Positions 50,833 through 63,700 of a stretch of DNA of 64,000 nt are shown here, piece after piece. Origin of the DNA: Adineta vaga (lineage: Eukaryota > Rotifera); assembly GCA_021613535.1 (NCBI GenBank), contig CP075494.1:8246001-8310000 (forward strand), read 5' to 3'. The notes beneath the pieces were generated by a model. The model searched no databases and was not told the DNA's origin. It saw only the letters and a program-made list of their open reading frames with translations. Each line of letters opens with the position of its first letter. The stretch's first letter is position 1. Position numbers and translations under genes: made by a program.

Positions 50833-53763
50833 ATGGCGGACCATCCTATATCTGTTTCTGAACCATTAAATAATGAAAATTTTAACGATAACGAAACATC
50901 CAACGTTAATCATCCACCAGGTCCAACAAAATGGAATCGGATAATAAAAATCTTCTTTTATATATTCTCTGATTGTCTTTTTGCACGTATACTTGCATTT
51001 ACATTCATCTGTCAAGCTGCTGTTATGTGGCTAGGAACAGCATTAAATTTTATTCTCCAATTATTATTTATTCCATTTTCATTTTCGGCATCTTCAAAAC
51101 CAGATGCATCACCATCATCGAATATCTTTTCATTTCTTGGAAGTTATTCAATGATTCCAGGAATTGTTGCTTTTTCTGCACATTATTTTTGGTTTGTTTT
51201 GCAAATTGGTTGTCATTGTTTTACAACTACATTACGTACGTAGAAGTTTTCCAGATCTTCAATATATCAACTTTTGTTTTTAGGTAATAAGAAATCAGAT
51301 CATCGAACCAATGCACTTTTATTTTTTATTGATAACGAAATTGCATTTTTTCATGTTAATGTTAAACAATTATATCGATTATTCGTTAGTTTATCATCAA
51401 TTGCATATATTATTTTTTATGCTAGTCGAGATCTATTGAATTGTTTGATTGTTCCATCTGGTCAGGTACCACTTGCATTAATGTGGGGTTTACATAGTAA
51501 GAAAAGAAATGAAACAATCTCTTTTAAAACTTAATTTTTCTCGTTTGTTTTCTTCAGTACTTCATCTACTTGGTTTGGCAATCTATGTAGTTCTAACTAT
51601 TTGCTCAAATTGGACAAAGACAAGTAAAGCAATGAAACAATTAACATTTCATCCTACATCACATCTATCCGGTTTAATTATAATCTTCGTATTAATAATC
51701 ATTCCGATTATATTTCAAATCGTTTGTATTTTTGTCAATGTATTTATTGGTATATTAACATTTATTATTTGGACATTTCTATTTCATCAAACATGGGCAC
51801 CAGCTAAACCTGAAGATGATGATATAGAACCAGCACCAGCTCACGAAGATATCAATGATAGGACAAGAACTGGTAAGAATCTCTCGAAATAAAGAAGTCT
51901 AAATCATAAATTGATACATGTGTAGAATCAACACCGGCGAATATGTATCTTAGTGATATGAAACATACCTATTGTGTGAATATTTGTTCGATATTTTTCA
52001 AAGGACCATTGGATCGATATTATGAGTAAGTTTTCTTTCGTAACAATAGAAATGAAAACTAAATTTTCTTTCATTTTAGTTCTCGCATAATAACTCGTCT
52101 TACTCGTGTATTTACATATAAAGTTTTTATTCTCGTTCTTCAATGTATTATGTTTACTTCATTAGTATTCGTTTTGAAACGATCATCAAATGATCTTTCA
52201 ACAAAAGAACGTCTATTACAAATTTTTCTTCTTCTCTTATTAGCAACAATCGAATTCATTTTATTATTACCACCTTTCATTGCTCGATTCAATGTACTCC
52301 GTATTCAAATGAATCTCATACAAATTTTATTAATTATAATATTTGTTCTTTTAATGAGTGGTATCATCATGTTAATTAGAAGTAAAGTTGGAAATGAATT
52401 AATTATGATCGTTTGCATTCTACCACCATTTCTCTATGCTGTTCTTTTATTTATCTTCTATGTTTATCATTGTATACGAGATTTTTGGCATTTTATTATA
52501 AAAAAACATCGTCATCGTCGAAATTTACTTGTACCTGGTCTTATCGAATGGATTGAATGTCATCATTCTATATCTTTGTATGTAAATGCATATTATATGA
52601 TTTTTCTTATACTTGCTTTGATTGCATTTGCTGGACTTACATTAGCATCATCGATGTTTTATTTAAATAATAAAGATATTGAAAATAATTCGAATTCTCA
52701 AGATACAATAACATTATATGGAAATTATAGTTTAATTATAAATAGAAATTCTGATCGAATGGAAGCTTGTAATTGGCATTTTGAAGATTTTACTATTGAA
52801 GATATGATTCTATTTGCAGCATTAGCTTATCAACCAACAGAAATGTTACAAGATGAAATTGAAAATTTCTATCCACGAGAAACACAACAAACAAAAACAA
52901 TGTTTGTTGATATTGAAAATAGTCAATTTCAAGCGCATGGCTATGGGAATGTGACTTATTTTACATTAGTTACAAAAAATGCAGTTATTGTAAGCATACG
53001 AGGTAAACTATGATTTATAACTGATTGCATCAGAAGTTTGTTAAATATATCTGCGGTTTATATCAATGCGAAGTTTTTTTTTCTAATTAGGTACGAAATT
53101 GTTATATGAATGGTTAATCGATTTTGATACATGGAATGAAGCTTTCCTATATCAAGTTTTATCGATCTTATTTCCATGGTCAAAATTATTTCCTGAATAT
53201 ATGACAGCACGTATTATAAAACATTTATCTATCTTAGAACGTTTAGTTAGTACTAATATGAAACAATTAAATAAACAACGATTTTATTTACAACAACTTG
53301 TTCCGAAATTAAAACGAATTCGACAATTATATCGAAATAAACGTTCATTTATTCTCGTTGGACATTCGTAAGTTTCATTTTTTTTCTATCTATGTCAAAG
53401 AAATCCTATTCTTCTTGTAGACTTGGTGGTGGTTTAGCAAAATTAGCTGGATCTGCTTTATTGAATGAAACGTCAGTTGTTGTTTCTGTCAGTGGTCCTG
53501 GTATAACATATAGTCATACGAAAACGGATGAAACTAAAGCTATTCCTATGGCTGATATACATAAAAAGATTTTTAATATTTATCATGATCGTGATGTTGT
53601 ATCATGGAGTGATAAACAAGAAGGTTTACAACAAGAAATAACATGTCCACTAAAATATAATTTTCTTCAATGTCATTATATTAATCCATTTATGTGTGCA
53701 GTTATTCAACAATGTGGAAATACAAAGCAATTTAAATTTAATCAAGCTATTTGTGAATCTTAA
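50833..53763 (+). CDS. Multi-pass membrane class-3 lipase, diacylglycerol lipase-like
   Basis: Exons: 50833-51235, 51284-51496, 51558-51872, 51926-52025, 52080-53002, 53091-53367, 53421-53763; sum 2574 bases, 857 aa. The N-terminal two thirds hold many hydrophobic segments (for example LIIIFVLIIIPIIFQIVCIF and ILLIIIFVLLMSGIIMLI), so it is a polytopic membrane protein. The C-terminal third is an alpha/beta-hydrolase with FILVGHSLGGGLAKLAG; the Ser (about 744) is split by an intron. NIYHDRDVVSW probably carries the catalytic Asp and CHYINPF or nearby the His. The layout recalls sn-1 diacylglycerol lipases, but those have four N-terminal spans; here there are clearly more. Substrate is therefore uncertain. 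Confidence 0.85.
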
Positions 53764-54963
53764 TTATTGTGTTTTTGAATAGATGTATTTTAATAGATCA
53801 CTAATAGGTCGAATCATTTCTTTACAAGAAATAGACATTTTTGAAAAATCATTTTGACAAGAAAAAGAAAGTCTGAAATAATGTAAAGATATCTGCTTCT
53901 CGAAGAATTTGCACCGCTCATCCTCCGTTCATTTGCAAATTATGATAAACGATGTATATGATTTTTTCAAAATATGACTTCATCAATCTTATTTCCAGAT
54001 GACATGCAATAGAAATAGAACTCGAATGAAGTTACCGTGACATATTCTCACATCAATATCAGGAACTCTCCTTTAACTAACTTCAAAAAAGTACAAAATT
54101 AACCTATTTCTTTTTGTTTTTAAAACAGGAACATCATAAGATAATATTTATGTTTTCCGAAGCCTCGATATACACATCAATCATTAAAATTTTACAATGT
54201 GATGAATCGACTGTTGACTGAACGAAGTGAGACAAAGAAAATCTACTTTTCATGAAATGATCTACAACGTTATTAGGAGATCTTTTTCTTTTGTTATCAA
54301 CAAATATAAAAATATTCAGGTCATTCTAAGTGCAAATATTTTATAAGGAAGCAGATGGTTGACTATTTTTTGTCATCTATATTAACTATTCTTTCTAATA
54401 GTTCGTATTCGACCCTAATGAGATTCTATAAAATTCGTGTGTTATACGAATAATTCAATTGATCACGAATTGTCCTATGAAATTTTCTTCTATCATTTCA
54501 AATCAGAATAGTATTCAATATAACTCTCACTTTTCTTTTCTGTAAATTATCATATTCTGTAAGCCTAGCTTCTCTCGTTATTAACAACAGTTTTTGGTTT
54601 ATTGTCGATCGTGTTACCAAATATAATGCTTAGATTTTGATCTTGATCAAATAAGTATTGCATGACATGGACGAATGTAGCTTCTTTCTCGTAGCCATAT
54701 GTGTAGATAACAAAAGAAAACTAACGGAAAAGTTCATAAAGCTCTCTCATGAGAAACAAAGAAATCATCTTTATGTTCTGCAGTTTCTGTCGTATATTTT
54801 TAGACGAGGAAAATTACTCTATGAAATATTCATGTAAACGTTAACAGTCTAAAACTTTGTCTTCTTTTGCAATATTTCATAGATAGTCTGAACATATCTT
54901 TTCTCATTGTGAATTTTATCGTTTCTGAAAATTATAGAAAAGTAACAAGATATTTTTCAACAA
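53764..54963. other. Intergenic region, no gene seen
   Basis: 1.2 kb of AT-rich sequence. No domain, splice-supported frame or clear repeat was found. Confidence 0.6.
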
Positions 54964-55880
54964 ATGATGAATGAATATACTTATATTCAATTGAGCCGTT
55001 ACACGCAACCGATTTTAATTCTATTTGGTACTATTGGTGCTATATTAAATCAAATATTATTTCGTCGTCGAAAATTATTAAGAACTGTTTCATGTTCACT
55101 TTATTTTCGAGTTTTAGCAGTCAATGATCTTTTAGTTCTTTATATTATCGTTTTAACACAATGGCTTAATGATCAATTTCAAATTGATTTAACCAGGAAA
55201 TTTCAATGGCATTGTAAAATTCGAACATATGCAATGTTTTGTCTTTATGCCATTTCACCATATTGTATTGTTTTAGTTTGTATTGATCGTTTTTGTCGAA
55301 CATCAAAATATTCTCGTATACGAACTATTGCAACGTTACGTACAGCTTATCGTTTGGTATTCTTTGTAATCATCTGGATTTCTCTTATTTATATTCACAT
55401 TCCTTTTCAATATAGTATCATTCAATCAACATGTTTACCATTAAGTCTATCTTATTACCGTTTTCTTGGTTATTTTTTGTTATTTGTCTATTGTCTTCTT
55501 CCTCCAATTTTAATGGTAATTTTTGCCAGTTGTACATTAATATTATTACGTAATCGTCGACGAAAACAAATTGAAAAATATCAACTCAAAGTTTATTTCT
55601 CACATAAACGTGTCTCTATCGTGATTATCAATTAATAAAAATACTTGTTCTCTACGTTGTAACAAATATTATTTGTACATTACCATTTTCTATTTTGATT
55701 CTATTTGATATTCATCAGAAACATTCGGATACACACTTGATGTTATACATTAGATGTTCGGTTCTACTTTGTAATTTAAATCATTGTACGAGTTTTTATA
55801 TCTATACACTAGGAACACCATTGTATCGACGAGAATTATTACTATTCATTCGACCCATACGAGTGCGTTTTTTCATATAA
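54964..55880 (+). pseudogene. Rhodopsin-like GPCR with a frameshift (probable pseudogene)
   Basis: The first frame (54964-55635, 223 codons) encodes TM1 to TM5: GAILNQILF, SLYFRVLAVNDLLVLY, then VLVCIDRFCRTSKYSR with DRF in place of DRY. It stops at 55633-55635. The next frame, open from 55608 to the stop at 55880, continues the receptor with RDYQLIKILVLYVVTNIIC, TLPFSI (TM6) and a TM7-like stretch ending FYIYTLGTPLYRREL. The two frames overlap at about 55608-55635, too short a distance for an intron, so a 1-base shift near there breaks the gene. It resembles the intact receptor at 13212-14210. A sequencing or assembly error could give the same picture. Confidence 0.7.
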
Positions 55881-56840
55881 ATTCATCTAAGTTAACAGAA
55901 CAATAAATAATTCACATTGATCATCTGTCGGGAACTTATGATTATTCAAAATTCAGAAAATAATTCTCTTGTTATTTGTAGTACTACGCAGAATACCAAT
56001 GTGTGTCGTATTTAGAATGACCTTGAAATGAACTGAATATTTATATAATTACAAGTGAAACTTCCTTGTGACTTAATAATAGCATCGTATTCTATTCATG
56101 AATAAGAAAATCATGCTGAGAATAATTCGAAAATGTTTTGAACTAAATACTAGGAGGTCAATTATTCGCTCTGGCAACTTTTCTTGTACAAGAAAAATAT
56201 GATCAAAATAAATCTCGATTTTCATGAAGCTTCGCGTAGAATATCCTAGAATAAAATTCGTTTATTGATCGATTTTAATTCTATTCTCATCAGTTCTAGA
56301 TAGCTCTCGATTTCTTACGATTTCTTTTTTCATTGAATGAAGGCGCAAGACACATTTTGAAAGGCTTGTCGAATATTAACTGAACCATTATCAGTTTTAG
56401 TATTTACAATAAACAATTAATATTACACATTGATCTCGTGCCAATATTGAATGCGAAGAGAATCTTTCAACAAAGATGTGTGTTTTTGACACATTAAATA
56501 TCCTGACGATTTCGACTATAATTATGTTATCGTTTATTTTTATGTCGAAAACTTCATTAGCAACTAATGAGATCTCTTATTGAATGAAGTGATCAATAAG
56601 ACATAGCATCTATTTACTAGTACTTTGCATATCAAGATCTTATGGAATGACGGTCAATGAATTTCGTATTGATCTTATAGAACAGATCAAACTGGAATAT
56701 TTTTCGTGGTTCTACTGTTATTAATCTAATTAATTTAATGATGATGATGATGTTCTACTACGGTATGATTTTTAGTCGAAATTACATAACCATAATCATT
56801 CAACAATCAAATCTATAGAATAAGATTACACTTAAAATGA
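55881..56840. other. Intergenic region, no gene seen
   Basis: About 960 bp, AT-rich, with an ATGATGATGATG run near 56739. No coding frame is supported. Confidence 0.6.
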
Positions 56841-57452
56841 TCAGTATGTGCGTGTGTTTATTATCAAAGAGTAGAATATTACAATAAGAGAAAAAGTCAT
56901 CATCCCAATTGAAAAAGAATGATTAAAAGCTTGATTACATGCATCTTTATCACATATATGTAAGCAGCCACGTAATCGTCGATGTGGATTAATCCACTGA
57001 AGTTTAATAAAACCACAATGACTCGTACGAGTTATACTATTATCATCACCTTCATCTCTACTACAAGTTCGATAGACATATCGAATAGAATTTGGTTCTA
57101 TTGCAAAAAGTAAATAATTTGTTAAAAAACAAATTAAAAAATTTCATTTACCTGGTGAATGTGCGACTAATTTGATACAATGTGTTGCAAGAAAACGACC
57201 TTGTCGACCACGTGAATTTGTTAAACATGATGTTTGAAGCAAAGGCGTTGTGCCTTCTATTTCACCATGAAAGGGATCTTCACATGCAGGATTACTACCA
57301 TTCTCTGACGAACATTTATAACAAGAAATTGATGATACTAGAAAATCTCATGTTTATCTTTTGTTTCGGCGATAAAATGGATTTATTTTATACATACCAA
57401 TGTCAACTAATACAGTTATGAATAGAAGAATATAAAAAGATCGAATAATCAT
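56841..57452 (-). CDS. Ly6/Qvr (sleepless)-like small cysteine-rich GPI-anchored protein
   Basis: It was assembled from three short exons, high to low: 57452-57398, 57337-57152, 57097-56841; sum 498 bases, 165 aa. A signal peptide (MIIRSFYILLFITVLVDIV) leads to SCYKCSSENGSNPACEDPF, the CxxC opening of Ly6/uPAR three-finger proteins. A second half contains VYRTCSRDEG, HCGFIKL and ends with LHICDKDACNQA, the conserved CxxDxCN close. A hydrophobic C-terminal tail (MMTFSLIVIFYSLII) fits a GPI-attachment signal. Proteins of this family modulate ion channels and receptors at the cell surface; the partner here is unknown. The intron boundaries all show GT..AG and the phases agree. Confidence 0.82.
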
Positions 57453-58248
57453 TCGAATCTCGTATGAATGTTTTCTTTTTTCCTTTACCGAGTTTTTGGC
57501 ATAGATCTACTTGATCTTTCTAATGAATATACGGTTATCAATATTTTTTTCCGAATCCGTATCAATCTCATATATACATTTATATATGATACTGTCGATG
57601 ATCAACGATCTTCTTTTGCATAATAGACAGTCGACGAGTCGGATAAGATTTATCGATAACATACGATATATCGGAGTAGTAATAATTGATAGAACAAAAA
57701 AAAATTGAGTTAGGATGTCGAATATAAATAAACAAAAAAGATATATTCTTCAACTGACATTTTTTTGTTTTTTTTTGCCGCATGAGAAAGTAGAGCGAAC
57801 ATTTACGATCAATTAGATAGATTGAGTTGATAATATAGAAAGATAATGGTATATTATAAGATAGTATTTGCATTTATGATTGGCTTGAGATGACAATTCT
57901 AGTGAAGCCTAAATACTATACATTTTACATTAGAAGTAAATTAAAATCAAGGATCTATATGTGTAAATCGTATAATACACTTTGTATGAAAAATCGAGAT
58001 TATTCACTATCGTTTTACTCTTTCTATTAGCTGTTTCTTAAATTTTGCTTTTGATACGTTCATTGATGAACTATACTAGATATCGCGATAATTATATTAT
58101 AAAAAGAAAGAAACAAACAAACAAACAATTCATCACAGTTCATCCAACAAGAACTCGAATAATAACAAATAACAACAACCAATCTCGTTTTTTTTCCGCC
58201 TCATATGTACAAATAGATAAAGAATAAATAAATATTTATGTATAGAAA
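57453..58248. other. Intergenic region, no gene seen
   Basis: About 800 bp upstream of the Ly6-like gene and downstream of SLC41, both on the minus strand. AT-rich; short A and T runs; a GAAACAAACAAACAAACAA tract near 58108. No coding signal. Confidence 0.6.
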
Positions 58249-60420
58249 TCAGGATAGTATAAGAAAGACACACGTTAAAAGAGCCGTGCCAAGTAGATCT
58301 CCAATGGCTGTTAAGTACGGAATGCAAACATTATCAGGATCTCGTTCATTTCTCCAGACGAATCCGACCATCCATTGAGCAATATAAAGAAGTATAGCAA
58401 TCTAGATAAGAAAGTTTCTATAGATCCATTTTTTTTCTCGATAAAACTTATCTTACTTGAATAAGTGCAGCAAAGACATATAGGAAAATAAAAAGAATGG
58501 AAAGTCGAGTTTGATCTGTTGCAAAACGTGATATGATAAAAACGAATGTTAAATGACCTGGTATAGCCATAAATAATAAAGCACGCGTTGTAGATGAACT
58601 ACGTTCTAGAGTGATAATCAATAGATATAATTCATATTTAAATAAAGATAATCAACGTACTATTTGAACAGAAGATGCTACATGGATTAGGACATAATTT
58701 CGATGAATGATATCGATTCACATCTTGAAACTCTCCTGGTTTACCTTGTTGATGAAGTGCAGTAGATAGTCGACTGGCTTGAACTGCTACTAAGTTACCA
58801 CCAACACCTAAAATAATCAACTGTTTCATTCGTTATATGTAGGAACTTCTGATTATTTACCATTCATAACAGGTTGAAAAACTGCAACACCACGAAGTGT
58901 TTGTACTGCAAAATCAAGTATAAGACCACCCGCACTAGTTAAGGAGAAAAACAAAAACGATGAATAAAATTTTAGTAAAAAACAAAGTACTTACCTTGAT
59001 ATGAGCATTGCTGCAACAACTGGTGACCTTAAAATAACAAATCATGTTTTGTTTTTCGAACAAAATCTTTTTAACATACCACCCATGAATAAGTACATCT
59101 TTAACATATTCATTTCGAGATGAGAGAACAATCCAAATTGGTGTTAAAATTAAAAATATCACTGTTATCATTATTGGTAACCATGCATAATTGTCTGTAA
59201 AGATTATAGATTCCAGAAATAAAATTTAGAACAAACGAAGATATTTACCAATAATTTTGAATAAAAAGCCGCCAATACTAGCGAGAATACCAAGTGTAGT
59301 TAGATCACCAAGTGAGGCAGCTATTGGTGTAGCGATATTATCGGGATTGATCTTACATTTATGAGATAGGATAATAACGAGAATCATTATACCACCTAAG
59401 ATATATGAAGAAAAAATGTTATCAAAAGAATTCAAATTGATTGTTTTGTTTATTTATAAAGAGTTTGATGATATTGTTTTTAACTACGACAAATGAAGGT
59501 TACAAACCTAATGCTAATGAAGCAAGTGATGCTGTTGCAACACTACTACTACATAGAACAAGTGCATGACGAACATTAAAATGTCCTTGCGGTACCCATC
59601 CCATAGCAAGTGAAACTAATGCCGCAAGAAAACCCACTACAATCGCTTGTAATTGTGTTAAAATTATATTTCCAATAATCATGCTCTGTAATTCTGATCG
59701 TTTATCCATATTTCCAATATTAGCCTAAATTCATATCATTTCAAATATTATATTTCAAAGTTCAATTAGAATGACATACTTGAGTAGATAAACGTGATGC
59801 TAATGTCATCTCTAGATTTCCTTTTAAGCCAAGTAAAGCTGGTATTAAAATATAGATTTCTGTTATTTCTTTGAACACATTTAATTCCTAAATAGAAATA
59901 TAAAGATTCAGCAATGATTTTCGTCGAAAATTTTCAGATATAAAATGAAAATTGAATGCATACCTTAACACGTTCAAGAACAAGTCCTGCAGCAACCATA
60001 CCAAAACCAGCAATCATAAACGGTAAGAAGACTTGACTTGCTACAATATACCATTTCTCTTCGTTATGATCAAACATTGTTGATAATCCTGTTTTCGGAG
60101 TTCGTGAATGATTTTCTATCATTTAGAAAAGAATTAAATACATTTTTTCTTCTTCTTATAATCATTCAACTTACGATCCGGAATGAGTACTTCAACTTCA
60201 CTATCATTTGGACTAATACCTGAATCTGAATTATTATCATTTTCATTCACTATATTTGATAATTCAATTGATTCTAAAAAAATTTATCAATCAAAAAAAG
60301 ATTATATTGTATAACAATTTAAAAAAAAGAATCTTTTTTACCATTTCCCTCTGTTGAACTAACAACAGTTTGACCTTTTAATAAAAATATCTGATGATGA
60401 TTCTCAGTTTCTTCCATCAT
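58249..60420 (-). CDS. SLC41A: SLC41-family magnesium transporter (MgtE-like)
   Basis: Exons, high to low: 60420-60342, 60273-60175, 60115-59964, 59887-59780, 59724-59508, 59395-59249, 59194-59080, 59027-58995, 58934-58861, 58807-58661, 58605-58457, 58401-58249; sum 1473 bases, 490 aa. It has the duplicated MgtE-type membrane domain of SLC41A1-A3. Repeat 1 shows [21 protein letters not shown] and later [19 protein letters not shown]. Repeat 2 shows [19 protein letters not shown] and [16 protein letters not shown]. The two GxxxNxxxxxASRLST motifs line the pore in the bacterial relative. An acidic N-terminal cytosolic tail precedes TM1. It carries out Mg2+ transport (Na+/Mg2+ exchange in SLC41A1). 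The start codon is 300 bp from that of MYO6 on the other strand. Confidence 0.95.
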
Positions 60421-60720
60421 CAGTCAACGAAAAAGACAATCAATGTTTCTTCTTTTTCTATACTTATACTACTCATGCACACGACAGGACAACAGGCGCC
60501 ACATGCGATTAATTTGAAAATAAAAAAAAATAATATTTCTATGATAACCGAAAAGAAAATAAATTTTTTGATAAAAAATTTTTACAAATAATTTCAATTA
60601 ATTTGCTTGTGATTTGTTAAATATTTTTGACCAATGAAATTCATTCGTTATCGTGGAATGCTGACGTTTACTCTCGAACGTAACGTAACCTATATCTATA
60701 TGTAATCATCGTATCGAAAT
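60421..60720. promoter_or_regulatory. Divergent promoter between SLC41 and MYO6
   Basis: 300 bp between the two start codons; AT-rich with A tracts. A short CG-containing stretch (CGTTATCGTGG, CTCGAACGTAACG) lies near 60645-60690. No named motif was recognised. Confidence 0.5.
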
Positions 60721-63700
60721 ATGATAACATTAAATGGAAATAAACCTGTATGGATTCGAGATAATGAACATGGTTTTGTTTTGGGAAAGATTAGTGATAT
60801 TGCAACTGATAATGTAACTGTTCAAATAAATGAAACAAAAAAGGTTTGGAAAAAAATTCATGAAATCATTCTTGAAATAGTTCTTTTGCTTTTCTTTTCC
60901 AATAGACTCTTGTTGTTCCTTATGATTCGGTTTTTCAAGCTGAAGAATATGACAAAGATGTCGATGATAATTGTAAATATTTAATCAAATAATCGATAGA
61001 ATCAATGCCGTTTCTTTTTTAAGGTGCACTCATGTATCTCAACGAAGGAACTTTATTGAATAATGTTCGTCGTCGTTATAAAAAAGATCTGATTTACGTA
61101 AGTTGAAAAACTAAAATATTTATTGAAATTTTCGAATATTTTTTTCTTCTTCTAGACTTATGTAGCTAATATTTTAATTGCTATCAATCCATATAAAGAA
61201 TTACATGGTTTTTATAATCTCGAAACAATGAAAAGATACAATGGGAAATCACTCGGTGTTATGCCACCACATGTTTTTGCTATTGGTATGATAAATTTCA
61301 ATAAAAATATTCATTTGAGAAATTCTATTTCTTTCAGAAGAATGAAAAGTAAATGTTATTGAAAATTCTGTTTGTAATCGATACTTAATCATTCTAAATG
61401 TTGTGTTATGAACTATTTGTCTAAGATAAAAATCAAGTTTAGATATATAGATTATAGAGGGAAGGCCATTGGTTCAATATAAATCTTTGCACATAACTGA
61501 TAACATTTTCTCGTTCTGTCATATATCGTAACTTACTAATTATCGATTCAACATAAATTAGTTCAGGTGTTCTTTTTTGTTAATATTCGAACATTGTATT
61601 TAGTTAGTTTAATTTCAATATTTTTATGTTATATTATAGGTGATAAAGCATATCGCGATATGCGTACGACAAAACAAAGTCAATCGATAATTATCTCAGG
61701 CGAATCAGGAGCTGGTTTGTTTATGAAAAAATGATGTTGAACTGATTAGAAGATTTGTGTTTATAGGTAAAACGGAATCAGCGAAATATGTTTTACAATA
61801 TTTAACTGAATCTTATGGTGCTCATAGTGGTCAAATTGAAGATCGAATTAATAAATGTAACTAAACATATAAACATGTTTATAATTGATTAAATCTGTTT
61901 TTCTTTGTAGCAAATCCATTGTTAGAAGCATTTGGAAATGGTAAAATTAAATTAAATTCCATTTCTATTGAATCTATTGATATTTTTAGCAAAAACAACT
62001 CGAAATAATAATTCAAGTCGTTTTGGTAAATTTATTGAAGTACATTTTAATGAAAAAGTGTGTAATTTAACGTTCGAAAAATCATATTTAATCAATATAT
62101 TTTTCTTATCTATAGTATCGTGTTGTGGGTGGTTATATTTCTCATTATCTATTGGAAAAATCTCGTATATGTGTTCAATCCAGAGATGAACGAAATTATC
62201 ATATCTTCTATCGTTTATGTGCTGGTGCTCCGGAAAATATTCGTAGTGCTTTACGACTTGCATCGCCGGATTATTTTCATGTAGGAATGATTATAATATT
62301 TCAATCAATGACAATTCATATTCCTATTCATTCTAGTATCTGAATCGAGGTTGTACTCAATATTTTTGTGGTACACAAACGGAAAAGAATCTCTCAAAGA
62401 ATCGTTTAAGTCAAGATGTAAGTGTTTCTTATGAATAGATAGAAGATTATTGTTATCATTCGTCATGTATTTAGTTTGCTTCAAAAGGACCATTACGTGA
62501 TCCTCAACTTGATGATGTGAAAGATTTTCTTGAATGTGATCAATCGATGGATCATATGGGATTGAGAAGTCAAGATAAAATCAATATTTATAGTACAGTT
62601 GCAACTGTTCTTCATTTGGGAAATATCAATTTTGAAGATGATCCTGAGAGTACTAAAGGTGGTTGTAAAGTAATATCAACTCATGAACAATCATTGACTA
62701 TAACATCAGAAATGTTGGGTCTTAATGTTCGAGAACTTTGTGATGGATTGATCACACGAATGATCATGACAAAAACAACAAGTAATACAAAAGATAATAT
62801 CATTTCGTATGTATTTAGTCTTTTTTCAAATTAAATTTCTATGTTTCATTTGTTTTGAAGTGTTCCATTAAAAGCTCATGAAGCTCAAAATGCTCGTGAT
62901 GCATTAGCAAAAACAATCTATGTCCGATTATTTGATTATATAGTTAGTGTAGTGAATAAATCCATTCCATTCAGTTCATCTATATCTTATATTGGTATTC
63001 TCGATATAGCTGGTTTTGAATATTTTCCAATTAATTCATTTGAACAATTCTGTATTAAGTATGTTAAGATATAAGAATATTTATTTGAAATATATTTATT
63101 TACGTTGTTTAGTTATTGCAATGAAAAATTACAACAATTTTTCAATGAACGAATTTTGAAAGAGGAGCAATTATTATATGAAAAAGAAGGTCTTGGTTTG
63201 AAGAAAATCCATTATATTGATAATCAAGATTGTATTGGTATGTTTTTCTATATTGATGAATATCTTAGGCATACCTTCTTTATTTCTTTAAAGTTATAAA
63301 TAGATATATGGTAGGCTTTGAAATCTCAGTGTGTATTTCGCATGACGTTAGTTTTCGTAGTTCAATTTGAAAGAAAATCGACTACATCAGAGAGGTTTAT
63401 ATCAGATCATTTGATTTCATCTAATGAGTAATTACTGAAAGTATTCGTTGAGATGCTATACAGAATCAGCATGATATTATCATTGGTTTGTGTTTCGCAT
63501 GACAAATAGTGATAGTGAGACTTTTCATGTGTATTTGTGTGAATGAAACGTTTGATTGATTATTTTAGATCTGATCGAAGCAAGAATTATTGGTTGCTTT
63601 GATCTATTAGATGAAGAAAGTAAATTACCGACGCCACGATTTGAACATTTTACCAGCGAAGTGCATAACCGCAATAAAGGTCATCCAAGACTCGATGTAA

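Noticed and set aside
57182-57421. 79-codon plus-strand frame
   Set aside because: Overlaps the Ly6-like gene on the other strand, which has a signal peptide and conserved Cys pattern.
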